From Candidatus Hydrogenedentota bacterium (GTDB taxonomy: Bacteria; Hydrogenedentota; Hydrogenedentia; Hydrogenedentales; CAILVY01), in contig JAKQOG010000093.1 of the NCBI GenBank assembly GCA_029565395.1, forward strand, positions 1 through 35,766: 35,766 bases of DNA, given 5' to 3'. Of the stretch, positions 17,042-25,885 are shown in pieces. Within the stretch, counting starts at the first letter, position 1, and each line of letters begins with the position of its first letter. The translations under genes were made by a program, and so were the position numbers. The notes under the pieces were generated by a model. The model did no database searches, had not been told where the DNA came from, and saw only the letters and a program-made list of their open reading frames with translations.

Positions 17042-18364
17042 TCATGCGGACAGGTCTTTGATCTCCCATCCGGCGCGATAGGGGCGGGCAAGATGGCTGT
17101 TTGCTTCGGGATGATTGGTAATCTTCATCTTGTCCGCATCCCATTTTAAAGTTACTCCCGGACAACGCTGGGCGACAGTTCCCAGCAAAACCGCCTCCGT
17201 CAAGGGTCCGGAAAAGTCAAAGTTGGCGTCGGGCTCACCACCGCTTAAACATGCCTCCACCCACTGCGCAAGATGGTGGCGGCGTTCGGTTTGGGGCCGG
17301 GGATAACTCTGAAAACGCGTGGCGGGATAGAGTTTCGCCTCTTCACAGTGCGGAAGGATCATAATTCCCGCCGTGCCGATAATGAGCGATCCATCCCCTG
17401 GAAGCGTGACCTCTTCACCCAGTGGAAGATCCGCCAGGGAAGGTTGTTTTCCGCCATCGTACCATATCGCCCGGACAGTGCGTCCCTCTGTCAGTTTATT
17501 GCCGCTGAATTCATAGTGAATAATGCTCCATTCAGGCCACACTTCTTCATCCGTTTCGGGTGTTTCGGCATAAATCGAAACAGGCGGACCGATTTGCAGG
17601 GCGGTGAATACAGGATCAAAGATATGACATCCGAAATCGCCGAGTACGCCGCCGCCGAAATCTCGCCAAGACCGCCACTGGTCAGGATGATAGACGCCTT
17701 GTTTAAAGGGCCGCATAGGCGCCACGCCAATCCAGACATCCCAATTCAGATGAGGAGGTATGGGGTCTTCGCCCAAGGGCCGTTTTTTACCGGGCGAGGA
17801 ATAGCGGGATTTGCACCAGGAATGCCATTCCTTGACCTTGCCGATGGCGCCACCGCGTAAAATTTCTACAGCGCTCTGGTAAGCGGAATGGGCATGCATC
17901 TGAATGCCCATTTGCGTGACCGCGCCGGCCTTTCGCGCCGCGCGTGTCAACTGCCGCACTTCGTGCACATCATGGGCAAGCGGTTTTTCACAGAAGACAT
18001 GTTTCCCACGCCGGATTGCACTCATCGCCGCCGGGGCGTGGGTATGATCCGGCGTAGCAACGCTCACCGCGTCGATCCGCCCGTTTTCGGCTTCCAGCAA
18101 CTCACGCCAATCGCTGTAGCGCCGCGCATTGGGAAAAGCCTGTCCTGCCTCTTCGAGCGAATTGGCATCCACATCACACAGGGCCACCACATCCACCTTG
18201 TGGGTGGCCTTGATTCCCATAAGCACGGCCTTACCCCGTCCGTTGACGCCAATGGCGGCATGTTGTAGGCGGCTGTTTGGGGAAGGAACTGAGGTTGCAC
18301 AGCCGGTGAAAATTGGCAGTGCCGCCGCCGCCAGCCCTTTGATGAATGTTCGGCGTGAGGGCAT
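17042..18364 (-). CDS. Second Tat-type Gfo/Idh/MocA oxidoreductase, probable lipoprotein
   Basis: The ATG at 18364 follows AAGGAGGTTGAA, an excellent ribosome binding site, giving 440 residues. The N-terminus is a twin-arginine signal ('SRRTFIKG', 3-10) followed by Ala-rich hydrophobic residues and 'IFTGC' (18-22), so the mature protein may be lipid-anchored at Cys22. The Rossmann fold follows ('AAIGVNGRGKAV', 36-47; 'ALCDVD', 61-66), with 'VATPDHTHAPA' (102-112), the family EKP at 126-128 and 'QMGIQMHAHS' (151-160). NAD(P)-dependent sugar or inositol chemistry outside the cytoplasm is likely. It shares the domain plan but little sequence with the protein at 6961-8325. The ceramidase-like gene follows 120 bases downstream on the same strand and could be co-transcribed. 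Confidence 0.88.
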   Translation of the reverse strand: MPSRRTFIKGLAAAALPIFTGCATSVPSPNSRLQHAAIGVNGRGKAVLMGIKATHKVDVVALCDVDANSLEEAGQAFPNARRYSDWRELLEAENGRIDAVSVATPDHTHAPAAMSAIRRGKHVFCEKPLAHDVHEVRQLTRAARKAGAVTQMGIQMHAHSAYQSAVEILRGGAIGKVKEWHSWCKSRYSSPGKKRPLGEDPIPPHLNWDVWIGVAPMRPFKQGVYHPDQWRSWRDFGGGVLGDFGCHIFDPVFTALQIGPPVSIYAETPETDEEVWPEWSIIHYEFSGNKLTEGRTVRAIWYDGGKQPSLADLPLGEEVTLPGDGSLIIGTAGIMILPHCEEAKLYPATRFQSYPRPQTERRHHLAQWVEACLSGGEPDANFDFSGPLTEAVLLGTVAQRCPGVTLKWDADKMKITNHPEANSHLARPYRAGWEIKDLSA

Positions 18365-18467
18365 TTCAACCTCCTTGGGTATACTTCTATCCGTGGATTC
18401 CGATATTAGACTTCCGTAGGGATTGCATGGTTGCGTTCTGCACATAGCGCTCCAAACACGGACATAG

Positions 18468-18503
18468 AAAAAGGCCGCCGATCCTGAATGAGGACCGGCG
18501 GCC
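18468..18503 (-). terminator. Rho-independent terminator of the 2241-residue protein gene
   Basis: GGCCGCCG (18473-18480) pairs with CGGCGGCC (18496-18503), and TCCT with AGGA inside it, around a GAATG loop. Read on the minus strand, the hairpin is followed directly by five T (18468-18472). It lies 20 bases after the stop codon of the giant minus-strand gene and separates it from the oxidoreductase gene. Confidence 0.85.
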
Positions 18504-18523
18504 GGATTACTCCTTAGTCGTTT

Positions 18524-21500
18524 TTATTTCTTTCGCCGAAGCGCTGCCGCGCCCGCCAGGGAGGTCAATGCCGTAAGCAGCAACAATCCCAGCGGACCGC
18601 CCACCGGCACGCCCAGGCTCACGGTAAGGGTAGCCTCGGAGGTGATGGTGTGCGGAGATCCGCCGCGCGTGCTGGCGCCTTCGGTGACTTCCACCCGGTA
18701 CCGGCCGGAATCACTCGTTTCCGGATCCGGGAAGCTCTGGGTGTTGGTGTCACCCGGTATGGATTGCCATATCTTGGAACCATCATTCTTGAACCACGCA
18801 TAGGTGATGGGTTCCAAGCCGCCGTCCACTTCAACGAACAACTCGACCGGATCGCCCGGCAGGGTGGTGGTATCCACCAACTCCGTTACGAACTCAACGT
18901 GTTTGGCGAGGATCACATCGCCCGGATCCGAGCAGGTGGTCTGCACTCTGTCGGTGATGCAGGCGAAGTATTCAAACGATCCATCGCCACTGGCCGGATT
19001 CACCGTCAGGGAGAGGGAATTGCCGTTGAAGGTGGTGCTGTGGGTGAGCGTTTCCTCCGCCGGATTACCCGCGACGCGCCGTTTCCACTCGTTGTAGTCC
19101 AGGCCAAAACCGCCCTGGAAGAATGCATGCAACTTGAAGGTTGGCTCGTCGTTATAGGCGCTGAAATCTTCAACCGGGCCGTCAAAGGTGAGGGCCGTGC
19201 CCACATGCAGTGTGGCTTCATCAGAATCCAGATGGGTCACTCCGCTGATGGTCGAGCCCGTGTCGTCGACAAGCACGTCGAATGCACGCCCATCGTCGTC
19301 CGCTATGGTAACACCCGTCAGCGCCAAGTTTTCACTATCCGGCGCGCCAAGGCTCACTCCGCCTTCACGCCAATCGTAGGTGAAGGGCGGGAACCCGTCA
19401 TTCACACCCACCGTGAAGGTGGCGGTAGTGCCTTCATAGGCCCATACATCTTCAGGACCCGCCAGCGTGGGAACCGCCGCAACTTCGAGAACGGCAGGCG
19501 GATCATTGTGTTCCGGCGGATTCAGAGGACTGCTGTCGTCTACTTCCACCACATAGTCACCGGCTTCGCCGGCATCTGCAAATCCCAACGACAGCAGCGG
19601 ACTATTCTCGCCCAGCAGTTCCTGGGAATCATGATACCATTGATAGGTATACGGCGGGATACCGTTCATCACCACCGCGGTGAACGTTACGGCATCCACG
19701 TTCTCATACGCACGGACGTTCAATGGAAGCACCACGATATCCATGAAGTTGGTTACCGTCAAGGTCGCAGGATCGGAGATAACTTCGTCTGGCGGTGTCC
19801 AACTATCCCACACCCGGACGCGGTAGTCGCCCGCCACCAGGATGCCATTATCGCTCAGCCAGATGGAAAGCGTGTCGGTCGCCGCGCCGCTGATCGTGGA
19901 GCGGGGTTCACCCACATCCGGGTCGCCCGGATGCGGCCCGTCCACCAATGGGAGCCAATCGCTTATCGATGAATCCCACCACTGCCATTCATAGAAGAAA
20001 TCGGGTATGCCGGTGTCAGGCGTCAACACCACCGTAAAGGTGGCGGTTTCGCTTTCATTCTTCGTAGTGTCTTGCGGCGGGGTCTGGATGGTCAGGTGCT
20101 CACGCACATCCAACCTCGCAGTACCGGAGGTAACTTCCGGATCCGGGCTTTCATCGTCCACGCGGCACGAATACATTCCGTCTTCGGAGAGTTGCGCGCC
20201 GGTGATGGTAATCGTGGGCGTATCCGCGCCGGAAACGACTGCCCCGGAAGGCAGCGCGCCGTTTCCAATCGGATTGCCTTCGAACAGCCATTCATACGAA
20301 TAGGCGCCGGCGCCGCCAGAGGCGGTAACCGTGAAGCTGGCATCCTCTCCAACATAAATGTATTGGAGGGCGGGAACCGGGTCCCCAACCGCCAGCAGGT
20401 CCGTCACCGTCAACGCGGAGGTAGCGCCTACCTTCCAGGTTCTGACATCCGCAATCTGGTAGTACTTGTCATAGGCGATGCAGCCATAATCGCCGGCATC
20501 GGTCAACGCCAACCCGGTAATTTGCAGCGTATCGGTCGTGGTACCGCTAAATTGACCGGTATCCGACAACTCCTCGCCCAGTTCATAGCCATTGGCATTC
20601 GGGTCCTTAAACCACAAGTAGGTGTACGGCGCAAAGCCTTCGCTGGCGGTAACGCTCATTCGGAACGTATCGCCGGTGTTGCCGTGCATGTCGTACAACG
20701 GACCCGGAGCCACTTCTTCAGGCGCGGTGACTTCGACCGCGGCGTGAACATTCAAGATGCCGTTATTCGCGCATCCCACAGTTTCGGTGCCGCTGGTCGC
20801 TTCAAGGCGGTATTCACCATCCGTGGCCGGCTTCAGGTTGCCCAATGCCAACGTGGAGGTCCCTCCCACATTGGTGATGGACACTGTGGTTGCCCCATCG
20901 GCCGGATGCGGGTTGCCATCGGTCAACAATTGAGCCGTGCCGCCGATCGACGGGATGAAGTACCACTCAAAGGTATAGCCGCCGGAACCGCCGCACGCCA
21001 TGGCGCTTAAGGTGGCGGAATCGCCATCGTATTTATCCTGTGGCGAGGGCGCCGGGTCTTCCACCGTAAACACACTCGTCGTGACATGCAAGGTAGCGGT
21101 GCACGTATCCGTGTTGTCGCTGGTATCGGTAATCGTCAGCGTAACCGTCTGATCACCGAGTTCGGCGCACCCGAAGGTGTCCGGGGCTACTTCCCGCGTC
21201 TTAATGCCGCAGTTGTCAGTACTGCCGGCGCTGATGGCGGCAATGTCATCTCCAGTCAGCACATAGGTAGCGCCCGCCAAATCAATGGTATGCTCATTGC
21301 ACACCGCGGTGGGCGGGGTGGATTCCGTCACACGCACCTGACGTTGACATGTGTCAACATTGTCGTGGTTATCCGTGACGGTCAGAGTGACCCATAGGTC
21401 ATCGTTGCCAATGTCACTGCACCCTACGGTGTCGGGCGAAACGACCAGCGATTTAATCCCGCAAGCATCCGAACTTCCGTCATCGATGTCGCTTACAAGG

Positions 21501-24500
21501 ACCGACTCCGTCGAACCGGTCAAGGAGATATCCAAAATGCCGGATTTGCACAAGGGCGTAGGCCCTGTGGTGTCCACCACGGTCACGTTCGCGATGGCCG
21601 TATCCGTGTTACTACTGGGATCCGTCACGGTCAACGTAACGGAGACAATCGTACCTACATCATCGCAATCGAAGGTATCGGGATCGGCGTCAAAGGTCAA
21701 TCCGCCCGAATCGCAATTGTCAGTACTGCCGCCATCGATGTCACTGCCGGTAATGGTAACCGTGCCGCTGGGTTCTTCAACAGTGACCGTAATGTTCTTG
21801 GCGACCGCATCAGGCGGCGTAGTATCTTCGACCGTCACCTGCGCGGTAGCCGTGTCCGAATTTCCATAGATATCCGTCACCATAAGCGTAACGGTCACAG
21901 GGGCTGCCGTGTCCCCGCAGTCGAAACTGGTGATGTCGGTGTCGTAGGAGTCAATGCCGCATGCATCCGTGCTGCCGTTGTCCACGGCATCTTCCGCGAT
22001 GGTCGCGGTGCCCGTTACGGAATCCAGCGTCACCGAGATATTCTGCGTGACCACGGTAGGCGCGACATTGTCTTCAACCGTGACTTCGGCCTGACAGGTG
22101 GTGCTGTTGCCGCCCGGATCCGTGGCTTTCAATGTTACGGTATGGGGGCTGCCCGCAATATCGTCACATCCGTACGTGATTTGCGCCACATCTACCAAGG
22201 CGCCTTCGGTCAAGGTGTAAGTCAACGGGCAATTATCCGTCGACGAAGCCAGGATATCCGCGGGAAGCAATACGCCCGCGCCGGCGATATCAAGTTCCAC
22301 GGTGAAGTCTTGGCAGCCAATTACCGGCGGCGTGATGTCATTGACATCCACAGCCACCGAGCATGGAGCACTCAGGTTGCCTCCGGAATCCCGCACAAAA
22401 TACTCTAATGCGGCCCCGCCCACTACGTCACCGCAATCCAGGGTAACGGTCGGGGTGGGGGGATTGGAATCCCCTAAACGCCTGACTAGAGAAGTGAGCG
22501 CGCAGTTATCATTGCTCCCATTCTCCAGGGCGCTTGCATCGAGTACAACGGTGCCCAACAGAGAGTCGAGGTTGACACTGTGGGTAGCCAGGCAAGCCGC
22601 TATCGGGATTTGGTTATCCGCGACGGTTACCGTGGCAGGGCAGGTGGCTTCATTGTTTTCCGCATCCCGCACAACCAAGGTAACGGCATGGGAACCCACG
22701 TCGTCGCAGTAATAGGGCAACTGCGCCTGGTCTACTAACGAGCCTTCCGTAAGACCGAGATGCGTAACACCGCAGTTATCCGTGCTGCCGCCATCGATAT
22801 CACCCGGCTGGAGTGTTCCCATGCCAATGGCATCTAGTACGACCGTGAAGTTCGTACACACCGCCGAGGGATCAATATCATCCTCGATATTCACGGTGCA
22901 CTGGCACGCATCGCTCTCGTTGAGGGCGGTGTCTCTCACCACGAAATCCACCACCAGCACACCTGAGCAGGGGCCTACACTAAGCGAATTTGAATAGGCG
23001 CCGCCAACGCTATGATCCCGGATCCAATACGTAATCGCGCCGCAGTTGTCCGAACTGCCATTATTACACTCCGTGGCGTTCAGCGTGCTTCCCACGCTGA
23101 GATTATGGACAATGCTCGTCTGGCACGTGGCCGTGGGCTTGATGTCGTCGGTTACGTTTACAGTGGTTCCACCGCTGACCGCGGCATTCCCGCATGCATC
23201 CGTCGCCTGCAAATACAACGTGGTGGAAGGACGATCTCCACAGACCACATCAATATAAGCAACCCAGGGACCGGTGTTGGATCGTCCCACCAAAAAGGAC
23301 ATGGCGCCGTCAAAATTATCATAGGTCCCGTTGTTGAGGTCGGCAGGCCATACACGGGGCGAACTCAAATTGCGTGAAATGGAAGCCTGTACAATCACCG
23401 TGGGCGCCGCAATATCACTATAGGTGGCCGTGGCGGAACGCGGTGCGCGAAGTTGATACCCGGAGGTGTCCTGCATCGTTTTATCAACATTAACAACAAC
23501 GTCTAATGTGCTGCCGCAACTCTGAATCATCGACTGACCTAGCGGCCACGTTAAGGTATAAGTGGTGCCGGACCCTGTCACACTATTGGGATTGGTTTGA
23601 AGCGTGCCTCTGCCCGTTGATGGGGGATTTGGAGACAAGGAATACATCGAAGTGGTCAGGGCCTGGGTGGTATTCATGCTCTTGGAAAAGACCACTTGGA
23701 TGGTCCGCGCGCCCAATACGGTCGCGCTCACCACATACGGCGCATTCGAGTACGTGGTGTTATTCCAGAAACTGACCGTGCCGCTGCCGCCGGAAGGGGC
23801 CGTAGGCGGTGCGGGCGGGAAGAACAAACTCGGGCCCATTTGGGCAACCACTAAGTCCTGATAGGTGTCAGGATATCCCGCTGGGACCGTTCCCGCTACA
23901 TGCGTCGTGGCCATGTCAACATTCATGGGCTTTCTGTCCGGCGTACCCGAAGAAATGGGAAGATTCACGCCGGCGGTGGGATTGCCCAACGGCCAACCGG
24001 TGGAGTTTTCGTAATAGACTACTTCGCCATCAGCCGCCGTGGTGGTGGCAAAATAGGAAACAAACACGTCGCTGTCTCCATCACGGTCCCAGTCCGTTAC
24101 GCAGCCAAATACCGGATAATAATCGTTACGGGGACTTGCTGCGTTCGCCACCCCCGCGCGGGACGAGTTTATCTGCCCGCCAAAGCCTGGGTTAGTTGTA
24201 TTATTCCCCTTGTACCAGGTCACCGTGGGCGCCTGGGAAGAAATCACCACCAAGTCCAAAATGGCATCCCCATCAATATACCCCACCCCGACATCGAACG
24301 GGTCGGCGCCATATCCTGCGGAAAGCTGAATATCCGTTCCCTTAACAATCCCCGCATTCGTGCCCGAAGTCGGGATGACACGGACAACGTCGACGAGGGA
24401 GCCGCTTGTTCCAATACCCGTGGCGACGATTTCCGGACGCCCATCGTTGGTCAGGTCTATCCCTTTAAGCGTAACCACGAAGGGGACCAACTCTGAGGCC

Positions 24501-25249
24501 AGTAATGGATTGGTGCTCGTCGCGATAAACGTGCCCCCGCCATTGCCATAGTACACCCGAATAACGCTGCCCTGGTTGGGTCCTCCACCCGTTTCCGCCT
24601 GCGCATACGCTACGTCTACGTCGCCATCCAGATCAAGGTCGATCGGCAAAACCTTGCGCACATTGGGATAAAATGCATCCGATGTGGAAACCGTTCTAGC
24701 CGGGCCAATGGCGCTTGGAGGATTCGCAGCCGCAGTGCCCAAATTACCTCCACCCAGATTCCTGACCCATCTGACGCCTTCTGCATGGGTGCAGAAAACA
24801 ATGTCGGGTTGTGTATCCGTCGTCGAATTAATATTCGCCGCTTTTATGTCGGAGAGCCAATCGCATTTATTGAACGAAGCGAAAGCCACCGCATTGAAAT
24901 CATCCGGCGTCCAAACATATGCGGCGTACGGTTCCGTCCATGCATTCCCGGTTCCATTGTTTCGGAACCAGCGGATGGTAAACGTGGCCTTCCCCGCTCC
25001 CGTGGCGGTCGTCCATTCATTGCTCTGATATCCAATAACGATATCAGTATCCAAATCGCCGTCCATATCCGCGAAGGTCACCGCCTTTTCCATTTGCGCC
25101 ACACCAAACTGCGCGGTCCGTGCCCAATCCTGTGCTGAGGAATAGGCGGACGGAGCCATCCCCACGCATAGAGCCAGAAGGAACACAGCGATTATCCCCA
25201 TGCTTCCGCCTGAGCCCATCATTACTCCCTTCATGATACCCTTGTTCAT
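18524..25249 (-). CDS. Giant secreted repeat protein: FG-GAP, HYR-like, Ig-like, C-terminal sorting tail
   Basis: This 2241-residue protein starts with a long signal peptide (about residues 1-38) and is preceded by GGAG with 7-base spacing. Domains in order: FG-GAP/VCBS-like repeats (about 50-475) with Asp-rich loops such as 'FADMDGDLDTDIVIG', 'DLDLDGDVDVAYA' and 'DWDRDGDSDVFVSY', probably calcium-binding; a Big/CHU-like Ig domain with 'VVFSKSMNTT' (about 500-615); nine HYR-like modules (about 616-1396), most containing 'STDNC' and paired Cys; then about eight Ig-like domains (about 1400-2205) with the 'D.GDY.V.V.D' strand. The end is 'VPVGGPLGLLLL', more hydrophobic residues and RRKK, resembling IPTL/PEP-CTERM-type sorting signals. 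It is expected at the cell surface, in adhesion or matrix binding. It has its own promoter and terminator. Confidence 0.88.
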   Translation of the reverse strand: MNKGIMKGVMMGSGGSMGIIAVFLLALCVGMAPSAYSSAQDWARTAQFGVAQMEKAVTFADMDGDLDTDIVIGYQSNEWTTATGAGKATFTIRWFRNNGTGNAWTEPYAAYVWTPDDFNAVAFASFNKCDWLSDIKAANINSTTDTQPDIVFCTHAEGVRWVRNLGGGNLGTAAANPPSAIGPARTVSTSDAFYPNVRKVLPIDLDLDGDVDVAYAQAETGGGPNQGSVIRVYYGNGGGTFIATSTNPLLASELVPFVVTLKGIDLTNDGRPEIVATGIGTSGSLVDVVRVIPTSGTNAGIVKGTDIQLSAGYGADPFDVGVGYIDGDAILDLVVISSQAPTVTWYKGNNTTNPGFGGQINSSRAGVANAASPRNDYYPVFGCVTDWDRDGDSDVFVSYFATTTAADGEVVYYENSTGWPLGNPTAGVNLPISSGTPDRKPMNVDMATTHVAGTVPAGYPDTYQDLVVAQMGPSLFFPPAPPTAPSGGSGTVSFWNNTTYSNAPYVVSATVLGARTIQVVFSKSMNTTQALTTSMYSLSPNPPSTGRGTLQTNPNSVTGSGTTYTLTWPLGQSMIQSCGSTLDVVVNVDKTMQDTSGYQLRAPRSATATYSDIAAPTVIVQASISRNLSSPRVWPADLNNGTYDNFDGAMSFLVGRSNTGPWVAYIDVVCGDRPSTTLYLQATDACGNAAVSGGTTVNVTDDIKPTATCQTSIVHNLSVGSTLNATECNNGSSDNCGAITYWIRDHSVGGAYSNSLSVGPCSGVLVVDFVVRDTALNESDACQCTVNIEDDIDPSAVCTNFTVVLDAIGMGTLQPGDIDGGSTDNCGVTHLGLTEGSLVDQAQLPYYCDDVGSHAVTLVVRDAENNEATCPATVTVADNQIPIAACLATHSVNLDSLLGTVVLDASALENGSNDNCALTSLVRRLGDSNPPTPTVTLDCGDVVGGAALEYFVRDSGGNLSAPCSVAVDVNDITPPVIGCQDFTVELDIAGAGVLLPADILASSTDNCPLTYTLTEGALVDVAQITYGCDDIAGSPHTVTLKATDPGGNSTTCQAEVTVEDNVAPTVVTQNISVTLDSVTGTATIAEDAVDNGSTDACGIDSYDTDITSFDCGDTAAPVTVTLMVTDIYGNSDTATAQVTVEDTTPPDAVAKNITVTVEEPSGTVTITGSDIDGGSTDNCDSGGLTFDADPDTFDCDDVGTIVSVTLTVTDPSSNTDTAIANVTVVDTTGPTPLCKSGILDISLTGSTESVLVSDIDDGSSDACGIKSLVVSPDTVGCSDIGNDDLWVTLTVTDNHDNVDTCQRQVRVTESTPPTAVCNEHTIDLAGATYVLTGDDIAAISAGSTDNCGIKTREVAPDTFGCAELGDQTVTLTITDTSDNTDTCTATLHVTTSVFTVEDPAPSPQDKYDGDSATLSAMACGGSGGYTFEWYFIPSIGGTAQLLTDGNPHPADGATTVSITNVGGTSTLALGNLKPATDGEYRLEATSGTETVGCANNGILNVHAAVEVTAPEEVAPGPLYDMHGNTGDTFRMSVTASEGFAPYTYLWFKDPNANGYELGEELSDTGQFSGTTTDTLQITGLALTDAGDYGCIAYDKYYQIADVRTWKVGATSALTVTDLLAVGDPVPALQYIYVGEDASFTVTASGGAGAYSYEWLFEGNPIGNGALPSGAVVSGADTPTITITGAQLSEDGMYSCRVDDESPDPEVTSGTARLDVREHLTIQTPPQDTTKNESETATFTVVLTPDTGIPDFFYEWQWWDSSISDWLPLVDGPHPGDPDVGEPRSTISGAATDTLSIWLSDNGILVAGDYRVRVWDSWTPPDEVISDPATLTVTNFMDIVVLPLNVRAYENVDAVTFTAVVMNGIPPYTYQWYHDSQELLGENSPLLSLGFADAGEAGDYVVEVDDSSPLNPPEHNDPPAVLEVAAVPTLAGPEDVWAYEGTTATFTVGVNDGFPPFTYDWREGGVSLGAPDSENLALTGVTIADDDGRAFDVLVDDTGSTISGVTHLDSDEATLHVGTALTFDGPVEDFSAYNDEPTFKLHAFFQGGFGLDYNEWKRRVAGNPAEETLTHSTTFNGNSLSLTVNPASGDGSFEYFACITDRVQTTCSDPGDVILAKHVEFVTELVDTTTLPGDPVELFVEVDGGLEPITYAWFKNDGSKIWQSIPGDTNTQSFPDPETSDSGRYRVEVTEGASTRGGSPHTITSEATLTVSLGVPVGGPLGLLLLTALTSLAGAAALRRKK
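21065..23400 (-). repeat. Tandem HYR-like module array (nine copies, about 85 residues each)
   Basis: Within the giant protein, nine successive modules repeat the pattern: strand with Cys, 'DIDGGSTDNC' loop, 'CDDVG' turn, 'VTLTVTD..GN' strand, and a final strand with Cys leading to 'D..PP'. The first module (23150-23400) is degenerate: 'YDNF' replaces the DNC motif. Divergence between copies is considerable, so this is an old array rather than a fresh DNA duplication. Confidence 0.8.
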
Positions 25250-25302
25250 TGTTCCACTCCTTACCGTTAATTGCAGACTAGAACTTTCCCTTGCCAGTTC
25301 AG

Positions 25303-25331
25303 ATTATAAAAATAATCCATCCATTCTTCAA
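25303..25331 (-). promoter_or_regulatory. Promoter of the 2241-residue protein gene
   Basis: On the minus strand, TTGAAG (25326-25331) and a perfect TATAAT (25303-25308) are separated by 17 bases. Transcription would begin near 25296, about 47 bases before the ATG at 25249, and the ribosome binding site GGAG sits at 25257-25260. Confidence 0.62.
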
Positions 25332-25885
25332 AGTAAAGAACAGAGTTACACATCTATAAGACAAACGGCGTGCACTTCAAAAAAAACATGAACCTTACCA
25401 TAGGCTTGTTTCCCTGCACACGCTGCATATCACGCTTGACATTTCCCGCGCTCAAATCCTTAACTCTTGCATCAATAAACAATGAACAATGCTTACCTCT
25501 TCTCAAGCATTATCCCAAAGTACCTGGCTCTATAATACTCCTCCACATCCAAAAAAGCAACGATTTTTTAGTGCGATAGAACACGTTTAATATGCAATTT
25601 ACGGTATTCCATAAAACCCGTTTTTGGCATAACGAACATTAGGAGGTGGTCCACTGGGCGAACACGAAAATCATGTCCTCCGGCTATAAATCGTTTCCAA
25701 AACCAAACGGACAGCCAAGGGGATATGGAGGCATTTACAAAAAGGGACTATTCTGCAATTGCCCAGGTGATTTTTCACTTGACTTTTCCTGTTTGCCCAT
25801 GGGAATAATTATTCACCACTACCTGTTGAGGCAGAAACAGTTAAGTGAAAGAAAATTATTAACAAATTGATGAGGACACACGAAG
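25332..25885. other. AT-rich divergent intergenic region between the two giant genes
   Basis: No convincing gene is present. A TATAAT at 25531-25536 has no good -35 box. Within 25641-25731 there are two GGAGG runs (25642-25646 and 25727-25731) and one CCTCC (25677-25681) that could pair with either, plus a small hairpin CGTTT/AAACG (25692-25709). This would allow alternative leader folds if transcription starts upstream. A nearer candidate promoter lies at 25779-25809. The ATG at 25886 is preceded by GAGGA at 25873-25877. Confidence 0.45.
25779..25809 (+). promoter_or_regulatory. Weak candidate promoter of the 1564-residue protein gene
   Basis: TTGACT (25779-25784) and AATAAT (25804-25809) are separated by 19 bases, longer than the ideal 17. 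Transcription would begin about 70 bases before the ATG at 25886. An alternative start further upstream at the TATAAT near 25531 would give a 340-base leader. Confidence 0.3.

Noticed and set aside
18650..19972. A 440-codon open frame on the plus strand
   Set aside because: It is antisense to the Ig-like repeats of the 2241-residue protein, is compositionally odd and has no domain; GC-rich repeats commonly open a reverse frame.
25436..25465. Promoter with TTGACA at 25436-25441
   Set aside because: No acceptable -10 box lies 16-18 bases downstream (CTTAAC or TTAACT).
25641..25731. Possible cyclic di-GMP (GEMM) riboswitch because of CCTCCGGC
   Set aside because: The conserved GGGCAAACC and GACGCAAAGCC segments of that family are absent.
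25646..25870. A 74-codon open frame in the divergent intergenic region
   Set aside because: It has no start signal with good spacing relative to a promoter, and no domain or secretion signal; it overlaps the likely leader.
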